Source: Oscillospiraceae bacterium (lineage in GTDB: Bacteria > Bacillota > Clostridia > Oscillospirales > Ruminococcaceae). From it: a stretch of DNA of 7,358 nucleotides. The notes beneath the pieces were generated by a model that saw only the letters and a list, made by a program, of their open reading frames with translations, did not search any database and was not told where the DNA came from. The position numbers were made by a program, and so were the translations under genes. Shown piece after piece: positions 1 through 5,871 of this stretch (position 1 is its first letter; each line of letters starts with the position of its first letter). Location of the stretch: assembly GCA_014796735.1 (NCBI GenBank), contig JAAVIG010000132.1, positions 1-7,358 of the forward strand, written 5' to 3'.

Positions 1-69
1 ATCTATTTTATTTGCGGTCACGTTAAGAGAGACCGAATGTGTTTGCAGGATCAGTTTTTCTTTTTCCAT
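1..69 (-). CDS. Start of a downstream gene, probably the TldE/PmbA partner of TldD (partial, 3' end off window)
   Basis: Only the first 23 codons are inside the window. They begin at an ATG (67-69) and read MEKEKLILQTHSVSLNVTANKID as far as the edge. An AAAGGAG ribosome site (79-85) sits 9 bases upstream, so the start is well supported. The gene follows tldD after only 20 bases and should share its transcript. TldD-family genes are commonly paired with a TldE/PmbA gene, the two forming a heteromeric protease. The visible segment fits the N-terminal beta-strand region of that family (a short stretch like VSLNVTANKID), but 23 residues are too few for a firm family assignment. The identity is inferred mainly from position. 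Confidence 0.55.
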   Translation of the reverse strand, partial: MEKEKLILQTHSVSLNVTANKID

Positions 70-78
70 ATTACCGTG

Positions 79-85
79 CTCCTTT
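79..85 (-). promoter_or_regulatory. Ribosome binding site of the gene downstream of tldD
   Basis: The minus strand reads AAAGGAG, a near-perfect Shine-Dalgarno sequence 9 bases before the ATG at 67-69. It is the main evidence that a real gene begins at the window edge. It lies in the 20-base gap after the tldD stop codon (90-92). Confidence 0.8.
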
Positions 86-89
86 CCGC

Positions 90-1427
90 TTACTGCACCT
101 TCATTTTTGAAACTCTAACATAAGGCCCGCCAAAGCCCACAGGCAGAGGGTACTGTTCCATTTTGCCGCAGCCGCCCGATACAAAGGACTTAAGCTCTAT
201 CTTATCCGAAAGTCCGTCGATAAGTCCGAGAGTTTCAAAAACATTACCCGATATAACGCTTATTTCAACGGGTCTTCCCAGCTTGCCGTCAATTATTTCA
301 TAGGAAAGCGCGGGAGCGATAGTAAAGGTGCTCATACCCGAGCCGTGCTTTACCGTTTTGATGAAATAGCCTTTTTTAATGGGCGCGATAAGCTGTTCAA
401 AGCTGTCCTTTCCCGCTTCTATATAGGTGGTGGTCATACGCACTATCGGCTCAAATGTACAGTCAACGGCGCGGGCGTTTCCCGTAACATCTTCCTCCAA
501 CGCGGCGGCGGTAACGGTGCTGTGCAGCCTTCCCGCTAAAATTCCGTCCTTGATAAGGTAATTTTTTCTTGCCTTTGTACCCTCGTCATCGTAAGGTGTA
601 TATCCCACACCCGATATTTCGCCGCACTCGGAAATAGTAAGCAGCGGTGAGCCTACCTGCTTGCCTAACTGCCACTCCTCCTTCATGCTCTCGTCGGAAA
701 GCATAAAGTCGGATTCCGACTTATGTCCGAAGGATTCGTGGGCGAATATTCCCGCCGCCAAGGGAGAAAGCACCACGGGATAATCCCCCTCCTCAACGGG
801 AACGGAATTACGCATAAACGCAGCCTGCTCTTTAAAGGCTTCCTCAGCCTCGGAGGTCAAGCTCTTAAGCTTGCTGAAATCGGTCTCCCCCTGCTGCCAG
901 AAAGCGCTGAATTTCTTTTCACCCTCTACCATATCGCAGTAAAGCATAATACCGCAGGTCTGATAATCGTAGGAAATATCCGCGCCAAGGGAGGAGCAAA
1001 ATTCATACCGACTGTTTCTGTCCATATATTTTGCCATAGACATTGTCATACACGGATCGGACTTAAGTATAGGCAAAAGAGAACGCAAAAGCTCGGTTTT
1101 TTCGGAAGAACCGATATTTCTTACGCAATTATCCTTGAAGCTCTCCAAATGATCTCTGTTGCGTTCAAATTTCTTTACCACGGGATCGTTTTCAATATCC
1201 GCGTTGGCTTTCGCCACCTCGTACAATCCGTCAAGGGTCTTTTGAATATGCCCAAGATCGGTAGTAGCGGCGTAGTACCACATTTCGCCGTCAAAAACAC
1301 GCACAAAGGCTCTTGATTCCCTGCGTTCCTTTGATTCTCCGAGATTTCCGTTAAGAAATTTTATCTCGGTGCTGAACCTGTCCTCGATACGAACGTCGGC
1401 GTAATAGTCCTTTTTAAATTCTATCAT
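90..1427 (-). CDS. tldD: TldD-family zinc metalloprotease (TldD/PmbA family)
   Basis: This is a complete 445-residue protein, close to the usual TldD length. The zinc-site motif HEXXXH is present as HESFGH (H230, E231, H235). A Cys in SFVSGGCGKMEQ (C420) lies where the family has its third zinc ligand near the C terminus. Other family signatures are YDDEGT (279-284), FEPIVRMTTTYIEAG (325-339) and the C-terminal VGFGGPYVRV (430-439). The N-terminal 200 residues form the usual substrate-cage domain. Known TldD/TldE proteins are cytoplasmic proteases that degrade unstructured peptides, with roles in microcin B17 maturation and CcdA antitoxin turnover. The substrate here is unknown. The ATG at 1425-1427 is preceded by AGAAAGGA (1438-1445) and by its own consensus promoter, so it starts a new transcription unit. 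A probable partner gene follows after 20 bases. Confidence 0.93.
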   Translation of the reverse strand: MIEFKKDYYADVRIEDRFSTEIKFLNGNLGESKERRESRAFVRVFDGEMWYYAATTDLGHIQKTLDGLYEVAKANADIENDPVVKKFERNRDHLESFKDNCVRNIGSSEKTELLRSLLPILKSDPCMTMSMAKYMDRNSRYEFCSSLGADISYDYQTCGIMLYCDMVEGEKKFSAFWQQGETDFSKLKSLTSEAEEAFKEQAAFMRNSVPVEEGDYPVVLSPLAAGIFAHESFGHKSESDFMLSDESMKEEWQLGKQVGSPLLTISECGEISGVGYTPYDDEGTKARKNYLIKDGILAGRLHSTVTAAALEEDVTGNARAVDCTFEPIVRMTTTYIEAGKDSFEQLIAPIKKGYFIKTVKHGSGMSTFTIAPALSYEIIDGKLGRPVEISVISGNVFETLGLIDGLSDKIELKSFVSGGCGKMEQYPLPVGFGGPYVRVSKMKVQ

Positions 1428-1458
1428 TATCAGATCGTCCTTTCTTTTTGATAGTTAA

Positions 1459-1487
1459 ATTATATATCGTTATATCCTTGATGTCAA
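1459..1487 (-). promoter_or_regulatory. Perfect consensus sigma-A/sigma-70 promoter for tldD
   Basis: On the minus strand the -35 box is TTGACA (1482-1487) and the -10 box is TATAAT (1459-1464), separated by exactly 17 bases. Both hexamers match the consensus fully. The predicted transcription start is near 1452, giving a leader of about 25 bases with the tldD ribosome site AGAAAGGA at 1438-1445. This is the only clear promoter in the window. An inverted repeat lies immediately upstream of the -35 box, so regulation by a DNA-binding protein is plausible. Confidence 0.85.
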
Positions 1488-1489
1488 TG

Positions 1490-1541
1490 AACCGTTGGTT
1501 AATTACTGTCAACTTAAGGTAAACAATATCAACCAACGGTT
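1490..1541. repeat. Perfect 11-base inverted repeat with self-palindromic arms, candidate operator pair
   Basis: The left arm AACCGTTGGTT (1490-1500) and right arm AACCAACGGTT (1531-1541) are exact reverse complements separated by 30 bases. Each arm is itself an interrupted palindrome, AACC-3-GGTT, and the right one extends to CAACC-3-GGTTG (1530-1542). The arm centres are 41 bases apart, about four helical turns. The dyad axis falls in a CTTAAG hexamer (1513-1518). The left arm abuts the -35 box of the tldD promoter with a 2-base gap. This geometry suits a dimeric regulator binding at two sites on one DNA face. It could instead form a long hairpin in the RNA downstream of nspC. The regulator is unknown. 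Confidence 0.6.
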
Positions 1542-1548
1542 GCAAAAT

Positions 1549-2676
1549 TTAAAGTCTTGACTTAAAATCCTCGTAGCCGAAGCTTTTGATTGTCTTGACT
1601 TCTTTTCCGTCCCAAAGGCATATCCGAGGCAAATCCATTCCGTTAAAGGTATTGTTTTTTACCATGGAGTAAATCGCCATATCCTTGAAAAACAGCTTGT
1701 CCCCCGCTTTTAAAGGCTCGTCAAAGCTGTAATCTCCGATAATGTCTCCCGCAAGGCAGGTGTTGCCGCCCAAACGGTAAGTATAAGCTTTTTCATTAGG
1801 CTTCCTCGCTCCCTCTATTTCGGGGCGGTATGGCATTTCTATGACATCGGGCATATGACAGGCGGCGGAAGCGTCAAGAACAGCAATATCCATACCGTTA
1901 TGCACAATGTCAAGCACCGTAGCAGCAAGCCAGCCCGCGTTTAACGCTATTGCTTCCCCCGGTTCAAGGTACACCTGAACACCGTATTTATCGGAAAAGT
2001 GCCTTACCGTTTTTATCAGCAGGTCAATATCGTAATCCGGACGGGTAATGTGATGCCCGCCGCCCATATTGAGCCACTTTATTTTCGGTAGAAAATCTCC
2101 GAATTTTTCCTCAACCGCCTTCGCGGTAGCCGCCAAAGCGTCGGAATTTTGCTCGCAAAGGGTATGGAAGTGCAAGCCCTCTATCCCCTCGGGCAAATCA
2201 TCAAAGCTGCTTCTTACCGCGCCTAAACGCGAAAACTCGGAGCATGGGTCGTATATTCCATGCTCCTGAGTCGAATACTCGGGGTTTATTCTTATACCGC
2301 AGGACACCTTTTTTTCACAGGACAAAACCCTGTCCTTGAATTTCTCCCATTGAGAAACGCTGTTAAAACTTATGTGGTCGCAGATATTAAGTATTTCGTC
2401 AAATTCGTTATCAAGATAAGCGGGAGAAAAAACGTGATTTTCCTTTCCCATTTCCTCATACCCAAGTCTTGCTTCAAATAAGCCGCTGGCGGTACAGCCG
2501 CTTATATATTCCCCGATCAAAGGGTATGTCTGATATACTGAATAGCATTTTTGGGCAAGGAGGATTTTCGCGCCCGATTTTTCCTCGACCAGCTTCAGCA
2601 CTTCAAGATTTTTTATAAGCGCAGGGCGGTCTATTATATATGAGGGGGTTTTTACTTCGTAAAGCTGTTTATCCAT
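1549..2676 (-). CDS. nspC: Carboxynorspermidine/carboxyspermidine decarboxylase
   Basis: NspC (EC 4.1.1.96) is a PLP-dependent decarboxylase that converts carboxyspermidine (or carboxynorspermidine) to spermidine (or norspermidine), the last step of the aspartate-semialdehyde route. The protein has 375 residues, normal for the family, with the fold of alanine racemase and eukaryotic-type ornithine decarboxylase. Visible motifs are the PLP lysine in ILLAQKCYS (K43), GLHFHTLCEQ (167-176), the phosphate-binding WLNMGGGHH (201-209), YLEPGEA (236-242) and the C-terminal GGNTCLAGD (303-311), whose Cys and Asp correspond to active-site residues of the family. The ATG is preceded by AAGGTG (2688-2693), which overlaps the stop codon of the previous gene and suggests translational coupling. 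It is the last gene of the polyamine operon. With CASDH in the same operon it should make spermidine; norspermidine is less likely, since nothing here makes diaminopropane. Confidence 0.94.
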   Translation of the reverse strand: MDKQLYEVKTPSYIIDRPALIKNLEVLKLVEEKSGAKILLAQKCYSVYQTYPLIGEYISGCTASGLFEARLGYEEMGKENHVFSPAYLDNEFDEILNICDHISFNSVSQWEKFKDRVLSCEKKVSCGIRINPEYSTQEHGIYDPCSEFSRLGAVRSSFDDLPEGIEGLHFHTLCEQNSDALAATAKAVEEKFGDFLPKIKWLNMGGGHHITRPDYDIDLLIKTVRHFSDKYGVQVYLEPGEAIALNAGWLAATVLDIVHNGMDIAVLDASAACHMPDVIEMPYRPEIEGARKPNEKAYTYRLGGNTCLAGDIIGDYSFDEPLKAGDKLFFKDMAIYSMVKNNTFNGMDLPRICLWDGKEVKTIKSFGYEDFKSRL

Positions 2677-2691
2677 TTTTATAAATTCACC

Positions 2692-3024
2692 TTATGGTAT
2701 GATATAATTTCTTAACGCGTCTTCGGCAACGCCTTCAAAGCTTTCTGCCGCGCCCCAGTCAAAGCGGAACAAGCCCTCGCCGCCTCCGCCCGAAACGTAA
2801 TGTACCCTTGTTTTGCCGCATAAATCGTCTATCGTTACGGTAAGGGTCAGACGGTTGCCCGCTCTCCAATAATGCTTTTCAAAAACCAATACAACAAGTG
2901 AACCCTTTTCCTCTTTTACCTCGTAAAAGTCTATAAGCTCGCCTGTTATGCTGCCGTCAACAACCTCTTTATTTATTGCGATCGCAGCGGATTCCACGTC
3001 TATAGAAACATAAAACGTATTCAT
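2692..3024 (-). CDS. Small hypothetical protein in the polyamine operon (possibly DUF6054-like)
   Basis: This is a 110-residue soluble protein from the ATG at 3022-3024. A longer reading frame extends upstream to a TTG at 3084, but that start has no ribosome site and overlaps the preceding gene. The internal ATG has AAGGAAAGGA (3036-3045) upstream and is preferred. The protein has no signal peptide or membrane segment. It looks like alternating strands: an N-terminal SIDVESAAIAI helix region, a hydrophobic strand SLVVLVFEKHYWR (42-54), LTLTVTIDD (59-67), then a Gly-rich turn SGGGGEGLFRFDWGAAESF (78-96) and a final helix. The pattern, especially the FEK-Y strand and the GGG-G-FDWGA segment, recalls the Firmicutes DUF6054 family from memory; this is a tentative match and would not give a function. 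It lies 52 bases after the kinase gene and 15 before nspC, so it is co-transcribed with polyamine genes. Confidence 0.75.
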   Translation of the reverse strand: MNTFYVSIDVESAAIAINKEVVDGSITGELIDFYEVKEEKGSLVVLVFEKHYWRAGNRLTLTVTIDDLCGKTRVHYVSGGGGEGLFRFDWGAAESFEGVAEDALRNYIIP

Positions 3025-3035
3025 TGTTTGAACGT

Positions 3036-3041
3036 TCCTTT
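3036..3041 (-). promoter_or_regulatory. Ribosome binding site that sets the start of the small hypothetical gene
   Basis: The minus strand reads AAAGGA inside AAGGAAAGGA, 11 bases before the ATG at 3022-3024. It supports a 110-residue product over the 130-residue frame that begins with TTG inside the end of the kinase gene. Confidence 0.65.
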
Positions 3042-3076
3042 CCTTGGCATTGCCGCCGTTATACTCGGAACCTGCA

Positions 3077-3955
3077 TCATACAATTTCCGATTTCATAAT
3101 AGACAGCTTCGAAATACCTTCATCAAGCATTTTTCTGTCATTTCTTTTAAACCCGTAAATGACCTGTTCCAACGGCCAATAATTATCGCTTATCCGCGCT
3201 TTTTGTTCCACCGCATTTAAATCGGCGCCGTAGTGTTTTACCACCCGCTGACCGAATTCTTTACCGAAATCGCAAGGGTCGCCGTCAAGAAGATGCCGAA
3301 AATCACTGTCGGGGTCGCCTATCGCAAAATCACCGAAATCAATGACCGCTTTAAGTCGGTTGTTTTTGAAAATCATGTTGCTTGCGCTGAAATCATTGTG
3401 AATAAGACAAGGGGTATAATCGTACAAAAGCTTGTTACTAAAAAGATTGTCATATATTCGGTCGATCAGCGGATTTAAGCTGTCGAGCTTAAGTATTTCC
3501 AAAATACGCAGAAGCTCTTCCTTATCCTCTTGAAACTGTTCCGCTTTATCCTCAAATGCATCGTCAAACAAAGGATTTTTTAAATCAACGGGAATCTTGT
3601 GCAGCGCTTTCAAAAAGTCCGCTTCGTCCGCCGCAAGCCGCTCCTTTTGCTCCTCGCTTAATGCTTCATATTCCTTCGAGGTCATTATGTCACCGTCAAT
3701 ATAAGTCATTACATTAAATTCATCGCTCATATAGACAGTTTTAGGCACTTCAAACGGCAGCTCCGCGCTCTGAAGAAAATCATACAGCATAAATTCACGT
3801 CTTTGCGTTTCTTTTACGCTTTCACGCTTGGGAATTTTTACAACATAGCTTTTATCAAGCAAAAAAGCGTCGCTGTCGTCTCCCGATTCAAGATATTTTG
3901 CGCTGCCCGCATTAAATCCCGCTGCCGTTAAAAGCTTAATTATGTCCTTATTCAT
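3077..3955 (-). CDS. Aminoglycoside phosphotransferase (APH)-fold small-molecule kinase, substrate unknown
   Basis: This 292-residue protein belongs to the APH/choline-kinase-like fold. From the ATG at 3953-3955 (numbering used here), the N lobe has SGDDSDAFLL (24-33) and a Lys-containing strand YVVKIPK (37-43) for ATP. The C lobe has the catalytic loop HNDFSASN (H186, D188, N193) and the magnesium-binding IDFGDFAIGDPDSDF (205-219). All key kinase residues are intact, so it is probably active. Sequence style is closest to APH(2'')-like proteins, but many such homologues act on other substrates and resistance should not be assumed. A GTG directly before the ATG could also start it. The ribosome site is weak (GAG within GGTAGAGTGA), and the CASDH stop lies 7 bases upstream, so translation may be coupled. 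Its position between polyamine genes hints at an amine or pathway-related substrate, which is inference only. Confidence 0.85.
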   Translation of the reverse strand: MNKDIIKLLTAAGFNAGSAKYLESGDDSDAFLLDKSYVVKIPKRESVKETQRREFMLYDFLQSAELPFEVPKTVYMSDEFNVMTYIDGDIMTSKEYEALSEEQKERLAADEADFLKALHKIPVDLKNPLFDDAFEDKAEQFQEDKEELLRILEILKLDSLNPLIDRIYDNLFSNKLLYDYTPCLIHNDFSASNMIFKNNRLKAVIDFGDFAIGDPDSDFRHLLDGDPCDFGKEFGQRVVKHYGADLNAVEQKARISDNYWPLEQVIYGFKRNDRKMLDEGISKLSIMKSEIV

Positions 3956-3962
3956 CACAAAA

Positions 3963-5171
3963 TCACTCTACCAATACAGGCTCAAAGCTTTCCTTCCAAG
4001 GCAGTCCCCATTTATTCAGCGCGTCCATAAAAGGATCGGGATCAAATTCCTCGATATTATACACCCCTGCGCCCTTCCACTGTCCCGTCATTAACATCAT
4101 CGCGCCGATCATTGCGGGTACTCCCGTGGTGTAGCTTATCGCCTGACTGCCTACCTCTTTGTAGCACTCCTGATGATCACAGATATTATACACGTAATAT
4201 TTTACGTCTTTACCGTCCTTTTTACCCTGCATAATACAGCCTATATTGGTCTTGCCCTTAGTGCGGGGACCCAAGGAAGCGGGATCGGGCAGCACTGCCT
4301 TCAAGAACTGCAAAGGAATGATCTGCTTACCCTCGTACTCTATCGGCTCGATAGAGGTCATGCCTACGTTTTCAAGGCACTTTAAATGTGTTAAATAGCT
4401 CTGCCCGAAGGTCATAAAGAAGCGTATTCTCTTAATGCCCTTGATATTAAGTCCGAGGCTTTCCAATTCCTCATGGTGCAGCAAGTACATATCCTTTTCG
4501 CCAACACCCTCGAAATTGTAAACACGCTTTATCTCCATAGGCTCGGTCTCGACCCACTTTCCGTCTTCCCAGTAGCTGCCCTTCGCGCTTACCTCGCGGA
4601 TATTTATTTCGGGGTTAAAGTTGGTGGCAAAGGGGTAGCCGTGGTCGCCGCCGTTGCAGTCCAAAATATCGATGTAATTTATCTCATCAAAGTAGTGCTT
4701 TTGCGCGTATGCACAGAATACTCCCGTAACGCCCGGGTCGAAGCCGCTTCCCAAAAGGGCGGTAATTCCCGCCTCCTTGAATTTCTCGCGGTACGCCCAC
4801 TGCCATTTATACTCAAACTTTGCGGTCTCGGGCGGCTCGTAGTTGGCGGTGTCCACATAATGGGTCTTTGTGGCAAGGCATGCCTCCATTATCGTCAGAT
4901 CCTGATAAGGCAAGGCAAGGTTCAGCACCACATCGGGCTTGTAAGCTTCGATAAGCTTTACTAACTCGTCAACATTATCCGCATCGACCTGCGCCGTTTC
5001 AATAACGGTCCTGCTCTTTCCCGCCGCTTCTATCTCCGATTTTATTTTGTCGCACTTTGACTTGGTTCTGCTGGCGATCATAATTCCCTCAAAAACAGTG
5101 TCGTTCTGACAGCACTTATGGATCGCAACTCCCGCAACACCGCCGCAGCCGATAATTAAACATTTTCCCAT
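3963..5171 (-). CDS. Carboxynorspermidine/carboxyspermidine dehydrogenase (CASDH, Lys1-like saccharopine dehydrogenase family)
   Basis: CASDH (EC 1.5.1.43) condenses putrescine (or diaminopropane) with L-aspartate beta-semialdehyde and reduces the imine with NADPH, giving carboxyspermidine (or carboxynorspermidine), the substrate of NspC. The 402-residue length is typical. The N-terminal Rossmann fold shows LIIGCGGVAG (5-14), and the second strand ends in IASRT (32-36), with the Ser/Arg pair expected for NADP(H). Further features are GSGFDPGVTGVF (141-152), NGGDHGYPFATNF (173-185), a substrate-domain GSYWEDGKW (198-206) and the C-terminal TTGVPAMIGAMM (348-359). The ATG has GAAAGGA (5182-5188) 10 bases upstream. 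It follows the membrane protein gene after 25 bases and precedes the kinase gene after 7. Its presence with nspC in one operon makes the assignment strong; a lysine-pathway saccharopine dehydrogenase is less likely. Confidence 0.93.
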   Translation of the reverse strand: MGKCLIIGCGGVAGVAIHKCCQNDTVFEGIMIASRTKSKCDKIKSEIEAAGKSRTVIETAQVDADNVDELVKLIEAYKPDVVLNLALPYQDLTIMEACLATKTHYVDTANYEPPETAKFEYKWQWAYREKFKEAGITALLGSGFDPGVTGVFCAYAQKHYFDEINYIDILDCNGGDHGYPFATNFNPEINIREVSAKGSYWEDGKWVETEPMEIKRVYNFEGVGEKDMYLLHHEELESLGLNIKGIKRIRFFMTFGQSYLTHLKCLENVGMTSIEPIEYEGKQIIPLQFLKAVLPDPASLGPRTKGKTNIGCIMQGKKDGKDVKYYVYNICDHQECYKEVGSQAISYTTGVPAMIGAMMLMTGQWKGAGVYNIEEFDPDPFMDALNKWGLPWKESFEPVLVE

Positions 5172-5196
5172 AATTTTATTTTCCTTTCATTTCAAT

Positions 5197-5853
5197 TTAT
5201 TTCCAGAATTTATTGTTTTTATAATTCTTTCTGTGTTTGGCGTAGTATATCTGATTTTTGATAAACTTTCCGAAATCATCCCAGAAAAACAGAACGAAAT
5301 TTGCCATTGCCGCGATAATCGCCGCCTTATAAGTCCAATCCCCGATAAAAAACATAATAATGAAAAATACAAGGTCAACAAGGGCAAGCCATTTTATTTT
5401 TATCGGAAGGAAGAAAAACAGAAGCACCTGAAAGTCCGGATACAGAACCGCAAAGGCAAAAAACATGGAATAATACAAAAACATATTGGTTGCAAATCCC
5501 GATATAAAACCTGCGGCAATAGTGAAAATAACCCCCATAAAGTAATAAAGATTAAATTTAAAGCTTCCCCATTCGTGCTCCAAGCCGCTGCCTATGATAT
5601 AATAAAAATACAGGCTGAATATCAGGGCAATTGGATTGCTTGTATCGGGAATGAGTATCCAGGTTATAACACGCCACCATTGCCCTTGAAATATCAGCTC
5701 CCTGCTGAAAAACATATACAAGCTCAACGGCATTTCGGGTACAAAAAGTTCCACCACATACACCGCCGCCATAGCTATGATAATATACACCATAAGGTTT
5801 GGTATGCAGACCCTGCGAAACCTGTAGGAAAGCCTGTCTAATAATTTGTTCAT
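5197..5853 (-). CDS. Rhomboid-like integral membrane protein lacking the catalytic Ser/His (pseudo-rhomboid)
   Basis: This 218-residue protein has about six hydrophobic segments (roughly 20-37, 71-88, 101-119, 123-140, 142-170 in one or two parts, 175-190) and a Lys-rich cytoplasmic tail. Rhomboid-fold marks are GQWWRVITW (57-65), matching the GQxWR motif of the L1 loop, and GSGLEHEWGS (88-97), matching the conserved segment at the end of TM2 and start of TM3. The active-site GxSG that should follow in TM4 is replaced by FLYYSMFFAFA, and the TM6 histidine is absent (AAMANFVLFF). A proteolytic role is therefore unlikely; inactive relatives elsewhere act as binding or quality-control proteins. 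A longer frame starts from a TTG at 5895 inside speB, but the ATG at 5851-5853 with AAAGGAG (5865-5871) is far better. That ribosome site overlaps the speB stop codon, which implies coupling. The role in the polyamine operon is unknown. Confidence 0.85.
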   Translation of the reverse strand: MNKLLDRLSYRFRRVCIPNLMVYIIIAMAAVYVVELFVPEMPLSLYMFFSRELIFQGQWWRVITWILIPDTSNPIALIFSLYFYYIIGSGLEHEWGSFKFNLYYFMGVIFTIAAGFISGFATNMFLYYSMFFAFAVLYPDFQVLLFFFLPIKIKWLALVDLVFFIIMFFIGDWTYKAAIIAAMANFVLFFWDDFGKFIKNQIYYAKHRKNYKNNKFWK

Positions 5854-5864
5854 GCTTACCGTAT

Positions 5865-5871
5865 CTCCTTT
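5865..5871 (-). promoter_or_regulatory. Ribosome binding site that sets the start of the membrane protein gene
   Basis: AAAGGAG on the minus strand lies 11 bases before the ATG at 5851-5853 and overlaps the speB stop codon (5870-5872). It argues against the upstream TTG at 5893-5895, which has no ribosome site, and indicates speB and the membrane gene are translated from one message. Confidence 0.75.

Larger units (their letters stand above)
1428..1548. other. Intergenic region between nspC and tldD
   Basis: This 121-base AT-rich gap is the only sizeable non-coding stretch. It contains the tldD promoter and ribosome site and the paired inverted repeat. A second TTGACA occurs on the minus strand at 1507-1512, 25 bases upstream of the promoter's -35 box, but no -10 box lies at a suitable spacing. 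No strong GC-rich hairpin followed by a T-run was found after nspC, so readthrough from the upstream operon into tldD cannot be excluded. Confidence 0.8.

Noticed and set aside
723..1316. Plus-strand open frame of 197 codons
   Set aside because: It is wholly antisense to tldD and shows no family motif, so it is a shadow of tldD codon usage.
1490..1512. Second promoter using the TTGACA at 1507-1512
   Set aside because: No -10-like hexamer lies 16 to 18 bases downstream on the minus strand.
1489..1548. Intrinsic terminator for nspC built from the inverted repeat
   Set aside because: The 11-base stem has a 30-base loop and is not followed by a T-run on the minus strand. The small CAACC-3-GGTTG hairpin (1530-1542) is followed only by a broken T stretch. 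An operator reading fits better.
3025..3084. N-terminal 20-residue extension of the small hypothetical protein
   Set aside because: It begins with TTG inside the end of the kinase gene and lacks a ribosome site, whereas the ATG at 3022-3024 has AAGGAAAGGA upstream.
3077..3955. Acquired aminoglycoside resistance gene
   Set aside because: Only the general APH fold is visible. The gene is embedded in a metabolic operon with no mobile element, and its codon style matches its neighbours.
4473..4964. Plus-strand open frame of 163 codons
   Set aside because: It is antisense to CASDH, which has a full set of family motifs; there is no independent evidence for a gene here.
5233..5841. Plus-strand open frame of 202 codons
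   Set aside because: It is antisense to the membrane protein. Its Lys/His/Tyr-rich translation is what the reverse complement of hydrophobic codons produces.
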